Assembly: GCA_964017045.1 (NCBI GenBank)
Contig: OZ024809.1
Span: 13,894,307 to 13,958,306 of the forward strand
DNA from: Omphiscola glabra
Lineage: Eukaryota > Mollusca > Gastropoda > Lymnaeidae
Direction of reading: 5' to 3'
DNA length: 64,000 bases
Part shown: piece after piece, positions 47,528-61,000 of the stretch
Layout of the letters: the number at the start of each line of letters is the position of its first letter
How positions within the stretch are numbered: position 1 is the first letter of the stretch
The notes under the pieces: model-generated
The model's input: only the letters and a program-made list of their open reading frames with translations
The model's database searches: none
What the model was told of the DNA's origin: nothing
Made by a program: the position numbers and the translations under genes

Positions 47528-49006
47528 GGTGCGTAGACGCACCGACGTGTTCCTTGTATCACAACTTGAAGAAAATTTTCTTGGCCTAAGCAAAGACGAG
47601 GTACCAATTTCTCTGGCACCTTCGACGCCCAACCTCATCCGACTCTAGGAATTCTCTCCCCCGTCCTGAACGGCCCAGCTATCTAAACGCCGTCCCGAGC
47701 AGCCCGGCTGAGCCCTAAGTCAGCCCCTAAAAAAAAAAAAGTGTGGTTTAGGGCCCTATTCTGTCTTCGTTCATGAAATAGTCTTTTTCCTAACACTCAC
47801 AAAACTACCAACAAGAAAACACACGCAATCCTGGTCAAGAAAAATCTTTTTCCACAAGACCGTCGATCCGGTGCTCGCGTTGGCAGCGGATGAGTAAAAC
47901 TTACTGAAGTAGCTTAGGCCGCAGGGGGCGGGGCCTAGTGTACATGCAGGACTCCTGCGGTAGCCATAAAGAGATTCACGTCTGCTGTTTTTTTTATGAA
48001 TGGAGCACTCACGGCAGTAACTTTCTTGGTAGGGAAAAAAAATAGGGGCGCTCGTTTTCCCGTGCTTGCAAAAGTATTTTTGTCACCTAAAGGACTGGCC
48101 GAACTGACCCGTTTGATGCGGTTGAATTAAGACGGGGGTACAAAAGCGGGCTTGGTGAATTTTCAAAAATAACTTACATCTGCATATTTAAGCTACTGCT
48201 AGCACTCCACTTGTCGGCACTTGGAAATGAGTCATAGCTTCAGCATCTTAGCTAACTACTCAATTGGAAAATTTTTCAGGTCCACTTAAAAAAGGCGAAT
48301 ACAGTTTCGACGGCATAATACATTTTAAAGTAGTCTTTCCGTCGAGTGACCAATTTAATTCCGGCACACTTAAGTTGAAATCGACAAATTGTGCTCTTTT
48401 AAATTAGGGGGGCCCGCTGGTTCTGGAACAAATAAATATACGGGAATTTTAGCCCCCCGAACAATTAGGATAAGCCCGGTAGCCGCGTTGATTGACAGTA
48501 GCCGAGGGTGGAAGATCCGAGCCGTGCCCCCTTTTGTAGGCGGAACTCTAAGTGCGAGCAAGAAAAAAGTTCCTTTTTTCAACCACGAGTTAAAGTGTTT
48601 TCCGTGTGCTTTTCGCCTGTTTTTGCATCGAACTAAATGCACTAGTGGGGTTTTAACAATGTTTCCATAGTCAAACCGAGTCGAAACAAGGCGTCTCGTT
48701 GTTTTTAAGTTTTTCACCAGAAAGAAGTCCCCGTCTAGTAGTTTCACTGCTAGGCAGGCATCTTCGGGTGCTCTGAAAGTCTACGTAGCCCGTCAAGATG
48801 GAGGCTTAAGGCAACGCACGGACTATCTTGACGGAGAACTAAAACGTTGGATATTCAGTTCGTGTTATTGCGTCTACGTTAGGCGGGTAGGGAATGTTTT
48901 AGGGCTGTTTTTAGGTAGCTTTACACATTTTGTGATTACTCTAGGGTGGGGGAGTATTTGGTGAAGTTTTGGGGGCTGAACCCTTATCGAGGGCAGAACC
49001 TCTAGA
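47528..49006. promoter_or_regulatory. Shared bidirectional collagen IV promoter / 5' UTR region
   Basis: 1479 bp separate the divergent start codons. The region is richer in GC and CpG than the flanking introns and has no array or recognised MITE. Visible motifs are a GC box (47924-47935), an inverted CCAAT (48263-48267), a CCAAT (48350-48354) and another CCAAT near the α2 start (47604-47608). No clear TATA box was found. Transcription starts cannot be placed from sequence. ORFs of 93 (+) and 125 (-) codons overlap at 48370-48747 but resemble nothing I know. The promoter role is inferred from the conserved head-to-head arrangement of collagen IV genes in animals. Confidence 0.75.
47924..47935. 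promoter_or_regulatory. GC box (Sp1/KLF-type)
   Basis: GGGGGCGGGGCC, a textbook GC box, lies 400 bp upstream of the α2-like start. Vertebrate COL4A1/COL4A2 promoters also use a GC box, but function here is inferred. Confidence 0.5.
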
Positions 49007-49093
49007 ATGTCACTAAGAAAAACATTTAGCGGAGGTGTCTACCCCATAGCGGTTTTAGTCATTCTTCTAGGACTAACGGATTCATCTCTCGCG
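49007..49093 (+). CDS. COL4A1: COL4A1-like exon 1 (signal peptide)
   Basis: ATG to a codon-boundary donor GTAAGTAACA, 29 codons. There is a basic start (MSLRKTF), a hydrophobic core ([10 protein letters not shown]) and an end SSLA suited to signal peptidase. An in-frame stop lies 30 bases upstream. Confidence 0.9.
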
Positions 49094-52000
49094 GTAAGTA
49101 ACAGAAAAAAATATTACTTTTAAGTTTGCTATGCAAGTTTTCAAAAGTAGTACACTTTTTCGTATTTGTTATGAAACTAAATTTCTGTGTATTCGTGTTT
49201 TTCTCTGCAATTTAATAAACCTACTTTTAAAACAGTAATATTTTGTCTATACCGAAGCAAAAATGAGTCCATATTTTGACATAAAAATATCGAAATTGAA
49301 TTATTCTCGTGTAGAAATGCTACATATGTATACCATGCGTGAACAATCGTCGGTATCCGTAATCAGGGAGACTACAAACACTAGATTGAACATGGGTTGT
49401 CCCCATGCTTTGAAATACGTTCAAATGTTGGTGAAACTGGAATCGACAAAATTTGCCTTCCATTAGGGGAGCGGTCATTGGTTCCAGGTAGCGCTCTATC
49501 GCGGCCCTATATTCACGAACCCTTGGTTTGTCTTGGTTTATAGCAACTTTTGTTTGGCACTGGGTACTTTGATTTGAGCAGCTTATTTAGTACCTTGATT
49601 TGAGCAGTTTATTTAGTACCTTGATTTGAGCAGCTTATTTAGTACTTTGATTTGAGCAGCTTATTTAGTACTTTGATTTGAGCAGCTTATTTAGTACTTT
49701 GATTTGAGCAGCTTATTTAGTACCTTGATTTGAGCAGCTTATTTAGTACTTTGATTTGAGCAGCTTATTTAGTGCCTTGATTTGAGCAGCTTATTTAGTA
49801 CTTTGATTTGAGCAGCTTATTTAGTACTTTAATTTGAGCAGCTTATTTAGTACTTTGATTTGAGCAGCTTATTTAGTACTTTAATTTGAGCAGCTTATTT
49901 AGTACTTTGATTTGAATAGCTTATTTAGTACTTTGATTTGAGCAGCTTATTTAGTACTTTGATTTGAGCAGCTTATTTCGTTTCTCTATTTTAGCATCTA
50001 GTTAGCATTTCTATTTTGTGGCACTTTCAATAGATCATAACCTGTTCACTGTTGCTGACCTCACAAACGATTAGAATGAATTCAACACCCAGGAGACGCA
50101 ACTGCAAGTGGGTTGTTTGTAGGGACAGTGGTTCTTTACATTTTAATCTCAACCACCAACTTGTCGTTTTTTTTTTTACATTTTGGTTTTGGTTGGGGGG
50201 GGGGGGGGCCGCTATCATGTTTAAATTAAATTTTAGTTTGGATTCACTAATGGATAAGTTAAGTTAAAACTATCCTGCATAAAATATCCAAAAAAAAAAC
50301 AGGAAGGTGTTCTCTGGAACAACTGTAAATTGGTTGGCCTGAATTATAAATTTAATAAATAAAATAAAAAAACAAATATCAATTATTTAAATGGAAACTG
50401 GTCCTGGCTTTCCAAAATTGTTATTCTTGATCCCGTGGTTTTTTGTTATTTTGTTTGTTCGGACAGTGTCACTGACTGGAAGGGCGAGTGTCATTATAAT
50501 TCGGACATTTCAGAGACTTGAACGTTTAGCCCTCAACAAGAATGCTAACAAAGAATTGGATTTGCCCCCCCCCCCCCCCTTTCCTAAAAAAATAAATAAA
50601 TAAAATCCAGAATGTTGTAGCCCTCCCCCGCTCTAAATACGCAAATGCTAATGCTCCTAATGCGTCACTCACTTCCCACGCTCTAGATACGCCACTGCCA
50701 ATGCCCCCAATGCCTAATGCGTCACTCACCTCCAACGCTTGATACGCCACTGCTAATGCCCCTAATGCCTAAGCCTAATGCGTCACTCACCTCCAGTGGC
50801 GTAGCGAGCTTAACTCGCGCCCGGGGCACACTACCTTTTTAGCGCCTCCCAATATCTTTTTAGCGCCCCCCCCCCATTCGAAAACCATACAATATTATAG
50901 TAAAATATACCATTTGGCGCCCCTTTGTGAGTAACGCCCGGGGCATGATGCCCACTTGCCCCCCCCTCACTACGCCACTGCTCACCCCCAGCGCTCGATA
51001 CGCCACTGCCAATGCCCTTAATGCGTCACTCACCTCCCAAGCTCTAGATGCGCCACTGCTAATGCCCCTAATGTGCACCCATTCACTGCCATGTACTCGG
51101 CGTCTCTCACCTCCCACTGAGCCATATCCTGCCTCGGCTGGCTTTCATCTGGTCACACTTAGCATGACATAATACTTTGAGGAGGAGTCCCACACAAATC
51201 TATTTAAAGAAAAATGGTGGTTTTGTGGGGGGGGGGGGGGCGTACCGAGGCGTGTATCTAGTCAATGAAACAGAATATGTTAGGGTTATGTTTACAATGG
51301 GACTGGCCGGGGGAGGGGGGTGGGGTCAGTACCGAGGCGCGTATCTAGTCTCTGAAACAGATTGTGTTATGTTTACGAGTGGGGTGGGCGTGGGGGGGGG
51401 GGGTAATTGAGAGCTGAGCAAGGGGGAGGCGCTAGCTTGATGAGATCAGGGGCGGAATGTTAAGCACCTGGTCAGTGACGTGGCGATGGAAGCACCGATG
51501 TAGTTGTCCAGCACAACACATTTTAAGATTGTCAAAAGAGGAACAAATTGTTTGCGTATTTTGCGTGGGAGGTGAGGTACGCTTCTTTTTTTGTGTATTG
51601 GAGAGAAATTAATCACAAAGGCGTAGCCGCCCCAGGGTGTGCCAACATTTGTACCGCCTCCTCCCCCAACACACAAAAAATATACATTTGGGGGATAATG
51701 CCGCCCTCTAAAAATACAGAGAAAAAATGTCACCCTGGGGGCGAAGTGCCCCCCCCCCCACGCCCACGCCTTTACGTTATTGTTTAATTAACGTAATTTT
51801 AAATGACTGCAATTTTTGTGACCACTGTTCAAAATCAGCCTAGGCCCATGCAGGGGCGTAGCTGGGGCGTTTGGCGCCCGGGGAAACGATTCATTTTAAA
51901 GAGACTCACTTTCTTTTTTTCAGCTCTGAAACGCATTATTTTCATCTATAAAATAACATCAAAGCACATTTTGGCGCCCCTAATTAGTCTGGCGCCCAAA

Positions 52001-55000
52001 TTAGTCTGGCGCCCAGGGACTTATGTCTCCCTCTGCCCACCTTAGCTACGCATCTGGGCCCATGTTATGTTAAAGTGTGTCAGGACTTAAATAAATTATG
52101 GTGGTGCGGCTTACAGTAAAAGAGGGCCTCTTTAAATTCTTTACGGAAAGACATCACCATTACTTGTCAGAAGGCTGCGGATGACGTAAACTTATTCAAA
52201 TTGGTCAACAAATTATGTTCAAATTCAATCAATCAGAAGTCATCATTTGTCAATGTCAAAATCAGAACTCGGTTCGAGGCCATTGATAAAAGTCTGCACG
52301 CCTCTGTTGATCTTACAATATTTCTTAATTTAAATTAATTTGGTGTGCAAAATATTGTTAGACTACAAGTAACATTTTATTGCAGGCGTAAACCTACCAT
52401 AAAATTGCATAAAACGGTAGATAGGTTATCTTTTAAAAAAAAATAATAACAAATTTATACCTGCAGACATTCTGGAAACATAATAATGAAACTCGTTGTT
52501 TGGAGTGAAAATATTTGAAAAACGACATCTCTAAAAATTTGTATTAAAATCATGCCAGCTGTAACCGAGAAACATTTTTTTTGCCCCTCCATATTTAATG
52601 TATTGCACTTACACCCCACCATATCGAGTCTGTTGATCTCATTGTTGGGTTGGTTTATCGTGATCTTGAAGAGCAAAATGTGTAGGTGCGTGGACGGGAC
52701 TCAAAACAGTAAAACTTTATCAACCAAGTAATTCCTATAGCTAGTAGAGCACTATCTTTAGCAGCGTTTCCCGAACTTTCGAAGTTTGGCGGACAAGTTT
52801 CTCACTTTCATCCGGGACCGGACCGGACCCGTAAGGCATGCGGCCCGGTGCCGGTTCGCCATTCGGGGGAACGCTGATCAGCGACGCAACCGTTACACGT
52901 CACCACTTGAAGCTTGTGAATAGACAAATGTTGGCATGTTTCTATAAATAAGCCTCCAACGGTTGCTCGCACCCATGACATAACCACTTCAGTCACAAGT
53001 TCAGCAACTGTGCAGATCATCTTGCTCGTCTTTTCTCACGGTGGGGCCCTCCCTTAGACTATCCGCCAACTTGTATTGTCAGTGGTTCCAACGCCCTATT
53101 AAGAGCGAGGAGACCTAAACGAACGATATGGGTAATGGTCTAATTCAGTGGTTCTCAGCGTTCCTAATGCCACGACAACTTAATACAGTTACTCGTGTTG
53201 TGGCGACCCCCCCCCCCCCCACCACAAAATTATTTTCGAGTATTTGTGCTATAGATTTATCTTAGACGACCCCCAGGGAAAGGTTCGTTCGACCTCCAAA
53301 GGGGTCGCGACCCACAGGTTGAGAACCGCTGCTCTAATTTAACCCCAGATTACCAAAGACCTGATATAGATTTAAAGTTAAAGCGTATCGTGTTTTCATT
53401 TTTGTGCTACCGATTTCTTTAGTAATGCATCATGTATCCCAATATTCAACGCCGCGCTATATTCGGGGTTACTTAAAGGCGTGTGAAGGTCAAGTTCATT
53501 AGATTTGGAATCACTGCATTATGTCATCAAAATCTGAGTATTTAACACCCATCAAGTCTCGCTCATTCTCATGACCTTATACTCATCGTGGGAGCGCGCG
53601 GTGAACTTTGACATGCCACTTGATTGGCTTACTATAACTACTATAAGAGATGTGCATTGTTTACATTTGACAAGAACTTTCCCCGCTTAAGCACTAAAAA
53701 TAAAACGTTATTTTGAGGTTACTGTCGCTTATTTTGCTTACACGTGCTGGACGAGTAGTCTCAAGTACTGGACGTACGGTCTCAATTACTGGACAACCGG
53801 AGACTATTTCGATCACCCGGTGGCCACAAATCAACCCACATGAGTAACATCATTATTAAAATTTTCTTATTCTTACAACGGTGACGAAAACTGCTTAAAT
53901 GGTCCTCAGAAAACTCATGCCGGCAGGGCTGTGTGAATGGGGAGGGGCGACCGTGTGGGGGGGGGGCGAGGGCCACACCAGGCGCCAACCTCAAGGGGCG
54001 CCAAAATCGTGATATATACATTATCGTGATATCTTTACACATTATATATATGCCATACCCACGCCTATAACATAAATCATTAATTGATTAAACGGGGCGG
54101 GGGCGCCATTATTCGTAGCTTTTCCCCTGCACATTCCTGCGTGCGGGGCTAAGTGAGACATGCATGCTCTAGTTTGAAATAGGTCTACCGTTTTTGCTAT
54201 TGCTGCTAATAATTTGTATCATAATTTTGTGAGGGCCTATCCATTAACCTTTTTACTCAATGAATTTTTGGGATGTTGCACCTGGGCCAGCCACTGGACT
54301 TTTAAACACGTTTTGCGTATCCGTGCCGTATCTAACTAGTATTGTGACTGGCGTCCCTAGTCCAAGAAGATGTAGGCCTACTACCACAATGGTATGTCAA
54401 TTCCGCATGGAGATCTTCAGTAAACTATACTTCCCACGGTATCCTGGTACGTACTTATGTCAAATTCTACAAAAAATACGCTGCAAAATATAGATTTTCT
54501 GTGATTTTTTTTTTTCGATTCCAGGCGCCCCTATGAGGGAATTGTGGTGCACAGTTTTGTAACCTCTAATCAGGAGCGTATCTAGGGTTAGTGCCGTGCG
54601 GGGTAGGCTACAATTTTGGTGTCTCTTTCACACACAAAAAAAAAACCTCATTGGTTGGCCAATAACGCCGCCTCTCAATCTAAAGAACAAATAATTATCG
54701 CTCTCTTTATCTTTATCTCCAGTGCCTCTAATCTACAGCATTGAAAACGGTGATGTCATGTGTGCTGGCATATTCCCTATAACAATAAAGGAAAAAAATA
54801 ATAATACGATATATTGGCCAACAAATATTTGTTTGTATTAAACTCAGACTGTATACAATGTATACCTAGAACTCAATGTTCACACATAGCAAATATGGAA
54901 ATTAAAATAGTAAATAACGATTTCATAAAATTTTGCCCTTATTACAAATAGTTTCAATTATAAACTTGTATTACGTGAGTGTTCAATACACATTAAATTA

Positions 55001-58000
55001 CACTGTCAGATTTTTGCGTGCAATTATCAGAATCGGGTAAAATTTTTAAATAAGCAACAACTGCACTGAGTTAGTGTTTAGCTGTGAGGGTGCGTGACAG
55101 TAGCATGGCATGAGAGGCCACAGACGACGTGCTTTCTGGGGGTTGATATAGACCACTTTGCAGTGGCGTAGCGAGCTTAACTCGCGCCCGGGGCACAATA
55201 CCTTTTTAGCGCCCCCCTATTCGAAAACCATACAATATTATATGTAAAATATACCATTTGGCGCCCCTTTGTGAGTAGCACCCGGGGCCAGTGGCGTAGC
55301 GAGAGGGGCAAGGGGGCATCATGCCACGGGCGCTACTCACAAAGGGGCGCCAAATGGTATATTTTACATATAATATTGTATGGTTTTCGAATAGGGGGGG
55401 GGGGCGCTAAAAAGGTATTGTGCCCCAGGCGCGAGTTAAAATCGCTACGCCACTGCCCGGGGCATGATGCCCCCTTGCCCCCCTCGCTACGCCACTGCCA
55501 CTTTGGGAATCACTGGTTTAAATCAAATACTTCTTATTTAACTTGAAAAAAAATATATCAGTGCTCATGAACTTTTGGATGTAACGATTTGTCTTATGTT
55601 TATAAAAAATGACTTCCGGAACCCGAAGTTTCGGTGTTTACCTTAGTATTAGTAACATAATTAAGTAACCCTTAACATTGAACAAAAAATTTCTGGCGCG
55701 CATGTTTAGTTCACGGAACAGAATAGTATATAGCACAGAAAAGTAAGTAAGAACTTATCGATATGGGACGTTAAGGGGAAAAACCCAGACAAAAGGTATA
55801 TTTATGGAGAGGCTGGTGAAACCCGGGCCGCAGGGTAATCCTAATATTAAAATTAAAATATTAATATTGTCATTGTCTATATTTATAATTATATTACATT
55901 ATTTATTCTATTTAAAACATTTAAATTTTTTTTATTGCAGAAAACAATTTTTATTATGTTAAATGGCTAATTCAGATAGATCGTACCTCATCATTAGACG
56001 GTTTAGGGATAGATTTAGTATTTAGGGTTCAGGTTAAGTTTGTCTGTTTAGGGATAAATTTCGGGTTCAGGCAACCAAGATAGCGGCCGTGGTTAAAAAA
56101 AACGCGGTACGATCTATCCGAATTTACCTGTTAAATTTAGTTCTTAATAATGATATTACTAATTAAAAGTATTAATGACACTATTATTTTATACATTTTC
56201 TGTTTTATGGTTAAGAAATAAGTTTTGTTCTGCCTATCAACGATAAGTAAACTTTTTAAATAACTGAAGAAAAAAATTGGCGCATTTCTTATTAATTTAT
56301 TGGAATTTGTTTGTTTCACTTAATCTGTTTTCAAATATTTTTTTATGATTTACAGCTGCGTAGAAAATTAATGTTAATCACCTATTTTGGTGTTTATTGT
56401 AAACATAATAAAACATGAATCAGGAATGAGAGGATTTTAAATCAACGCTTTTAAACTGAATTAGAATAGATAGAGACAATAATATTATGTCATGTCTCTA
56501 CAATAGTTGATTATAAGTTTTTAAAACTGTTTTAGTTAATTATTTGATATTAAAAATCATTTTTATTAGAACATAATGATAATGAGAAATCTCAGTTTGA
56601 GAAAAAGTATGAAAATCCTTTTTAAAAATGTATTTAATTAAGAATTAAGATTTTATTTTTTTTAAAATCTCAAGTTTTTTATTTAAAAAAAGGGGGTGGG
56701 AAGAAAAATCTAAAGTTAAAAAAACAATCGGTCGCTATACAATTTTTTTAATCAGATTTAATTTTTTAAAATCCAATTTATATTAAATATGTTGATTTAA
56801 ATGCCACTAATTACATTATGTTTAATCTTTATAAGCATTAATGTATTTCAAAATCTGAAGCATCCTTCAAAAATTAAAGAAAACAAAGGTAAATGTGTAG
56901 CTGTAGGACCGCTCACCCTAACCTGAACCCTAATTCTATCACGAAAATGACGTCATGACCACACAACTACATTTCAGCCAAAACGAATGTCAAGATAACA
57001 TCTTATTATTAAAAATTAAAATTATTAAAAACCTAATTAAAATCCAAAAAATTGATTTAGATACTATAAACTACATTATGTTAAATTTTTATAAATAATA
57101 CACATAAAATTTTAACTCTTGTAAATCCTTTTAAATCCAATGCCAATATATTTGATTTTCCTTTTTTTTTTTAATTGTGAATTTTATCAACCCTGATCAG
57201 TGATGACAGGTGAGTTTGGTCACCAACACAAAAAACAAAAAATAGAAATGGTCAAACTTTGAAACAAGGGGATATAACCCTACATTAATCTTAAATTATA
57301 TAATTTTTGTTAAAACACTGAGCGACTGCTTACTCTGATGAGACCATGCCATAATCATATTAATTTAAAGTTGAAGTGAATAGTAGAGTCATATCTTCCC
57401 AATAATACCAATGACCCGTCTACTTGAAGAAGCAAAACTGCTACAACAGTACCTCTAACTATGGGATTAATTTAAAGCGTAATTATCTAATGTAATGACA
57501 GACAATAAAAATTACCCTTTCCATATTATTGGACTCATTTTATATCCAGCTATGGCATGCCAACCACTGAATAATATAGATTGACACGTGTAAACAATAA
57601 GCTGCTCCTAGGCAACCATTTCGTCCCAGCTACTTCGCGAATTAGTTGCGAGGTGGAAACCCACTGTAGAATCCCTCTTAGACGAGTGGGGGGAGATATT
57701 AGGACGTTAATTTACCGTCCCGGCCCTTAGGAAAGTGGACTGCGGACGCTTTAAACGCAGCGTCTTCGGTCGACCAGATGTCTCAGGACGGGGAGGGTCT
57801 CCGTCTGCAAACCCGATCGAGCGGTTGCTGGTGGTGACGGTTTACGCCCGGGGAGGTCTCTGGCGTTCCCCCGCATGGCCCTACGTCGGGGAAACCCGGC
57901 ACCTGGCAGGTGTGGGGGGGGCGCCAGGGAGGGCATAAGGAGCGCAAGCTCGACGGCCCACTGGCGCCATTTCTTAATGAGACATTTCAAACAATAATGA

Positions 58001-61000
58001 TTTAAGATTTGCAAATATGTGCTCTTTAATTGATCTTTTTATCAATTATCAAACTAGCTTTCATTTATAAAAATCTATCATTTTTCAGCAATGTGAAGGA
58101 TGTGCTCCACCATGTATATGTCAAGGCCGTAAAGGATTACCAGTAAGTTCTGAGTGTTTTAACATGTCCTGTCTTTTCAAGTTTTTTCCACTTAAAAATA
58201 TTTATAACACAGAAATAAAGATCTTTACAAAAAAAATGCATTTTGCTATCTCCTTAAAAAAACTAACTGTCAAATCTGAAATGGACCAGGCGACCAAATA
58301 GCAACTTGCATTTTACACTTAAAAGTGTTAAGCTACTATTACTGTTCATAGATTTAGTTGACTTTTATTAAACTAGTTTTAAAAGACTAAAAAATTAAAG
58401 TGGAGTTAAAGTGAAACCCTTTTAACTTTTGATAATGTAAAATTATGCTGCATAATGTCTAGCCTTTCTTTCTTAATTTAAACAATTTTAAAAATGCATT
58501 AATCTAGGGCGAGAGAGGATTGCCTGGACTGAGAGGACCTGAAGGTTTACCTGGTTTCCCTGGTCCTGAAGGGCCAGTAGGGGCCATTGGTAGAACAGGA
58601 GATCTTGGAGAGCCTGGAGCAGAAGGCCAGAAAGGATACAGAGTACACATCTTATGATTTTATTTTTATTAGCAAATGCATCCAACATTCATTTGTTAAA
58701 AAAATATTTTAAAAAACTAAGGACATTAAAAATTAACTACCTGGATGCAAGGGTCTAACTAAACTAAAAATTTATTTATTAAAACAATATCCTCTTGTTA
58801 AATGATTAGCATTTCCATTTTAAGAAAGCACAAAAAAATTTAAAGTAGCAATCTGCCCTCATAAAGTGTGTTCCATAGAAGGGTTCATAATACAGCATGT
58901 GCGGAGAGGTGTGGGGGTGAGTTATTTAATGTTGATGAAGCCAATGATGGTTTCGTAATACAGCACGTGGGGGAGGGGGGGGGGGTAGTGATTAAATCTC
59001 AATGAAGCCAATGTTGGGTTTGCATGAATGATTACTCTAACCATCAAAAAATATTTTTAATTAAACTATGCATAGAAATATTTTCTCCGCTAAATTTTTC
59101 TAAATAAAAAAATTAGGCTTATAGCTTACCACTGTCAAATACCTTTATGTTTATGGTCCTTCTAAAGTTTTCTAGAATGTCTATTCATTAACACCTGTTG
59201 TATCAGTATTATCCTAGGCAGATTTGAATTTATATTGCAGCTGCACTTTTCTTGTTATCCACATAGCCATGTGATAATTTTTTTTTTAAAAATACTTCTC
59301 AACATAGGGACAGCCTGGCCTAGATGGATTCCAGGGCATAGCCGGTAGTAATGTAAGTATTATCCGCTCAAAGTGTTTTAAATGTTAAATTCTTGATCAG
59401 ATTTTGATTTATTAATAGTTTCATTAATTGTTACTTAATATTTTCTCCACAAATTTTTGCTATAAAAATAATGTCGTATACCTTACATTAAAATTTTCTA
59501 AAATTAAATGAAACATAAAAATTCATGATTTAAAATTTAATGGAAATCTTTCAATAATGTTTAATCACCACTAAACACGCTTTCGAAAATGAATGTTTTG
59601 ACATATTATCTTTGTAGGGTCAAGATGGTTTGGAAGGTCCCATCGGCCCTGAGGGGTACCCAGGATGCAATGGTACTAAGGTATGAGGATGTTATGTTAA
59701 ATGAATCTACTTATTGCTTCGATAACATTACATTACATGAGGAAGATAAATCATAATTCAGATAGTTATGTTTGCCACAGTAGAATTGTGATGAATATTA
59801 AATCAGATAAAATGTTTCACAGTTTTCTAAGGTTCATCAGAAATTGGCAGGCAATATTTGATGTATTTATTAATCTAGGTATCAAAACAGTTTGTTCAAA
59901 TAAAGCCATGACACATTAAACATGTATTATTTTTTTTAGGGTCAACGGGGTCCTCCTGGTCTCCCAGGACCAAGCGGCCGTCCTGGAGGCGAGGGCTTCC
60001 CGGGATCACCTGGAATGAAGGTACGTTTTGATGTTGCTTCTATTTTTTTTTAAAAACTACATTACCTTTACTGGCCAGGATTAATATTCTTCCCCTTATA
60101 AAACAATCTTAAACCGTTGTGGTGAGATATATATTTTTAGTTTGAAATATTGCTTCAAGGTGTGCCACTTAGTTGTTGTGAGAAGCTTTTTTTTTTTTAA
60201 TATTTTCTATTTTAGGGAGAACCCGGTGAATATCGTGGTATCACTGTGGGACTCAAAGGTGAAAGAGGTGACCAGGGTCGTCAAGGAATTGAGGTTAGTT
60301 TGGCTTAAATAAACCCCTTCACCAGTGTAGCATTTCATTGACACAGTTTCTTTTCTGATTATTACTTATTAAACAATGAATTGACAGGGTTCTATTACCA
60401 GTTTTGCTTTCTTACAATTTTATTTCATGAGCACCAAGAAATACTGAAGTAGAAAACATTGCTTTTAATTATTCATAAAATTTTTGTTTGTTTTATTATG
60501 TTTGAGGCCAAATTGCTATTCACCTTTTCCAGCACACTTGCAGATGTTACAATCACTTTTAAAATAATGCTGACTTGCAGATGTTACAATCACTTTTAAA
60601 AATAATGCTGACTTGCAGATGTTACAGTCACTTTTAAAATAATGCTGACTTGCAGATGTTACAATCACTTTTAAAATAATGCTGACTTGCAGATGTTACA
60701 ATCACTTTTAAAAATAATGCTGACTTGCAGATGTTACAATCACTTTTAAAATAATGCTGACTTGCAGATGTTACAGTCACTTTTAAAATAATGCTGACTT
60801 GCAGATGTTACAATCACTTTTAAAATAATGCTGACTTGCAGATGTTACAATCACTTTTAAAATAATGCTGACTTGCAGATGTTACAATCACTTTTAAAAT
60901 AATGCTGACTTGCAGATGTTACAATCACTTTTAAAATAATGCTGACTTGCAGATGTTACAATCACTTTTAAAATAATGCTGAATATTTATAAAACAGGGC

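Larger units (their letters stand above)
49094..58088 (+). other. α1-like intron 1 (9.0 kb)
   Basis: Phase-0 intron between signal-peptide and 7S exons. It carries a 26-bp array (49550-49985), an imperfect array (50640-51070) and a run of short hAT-type MITEs from 50794 to 56979. From 56980 to 57600 it is AT-rich with nothing recognised; 57640-57960 is a GC-rich island of unknown nature. Confidence 0.75.

Noticed and set aside
48370..48747. 125-codon minus and 93-codon plus ORFs in the shared promoter
   Set aside because: No recognisable domain. They overlap each other, and their position in a GC-rich 5' region explains the low stop frequency. Could be revisited if transcripts show translation.
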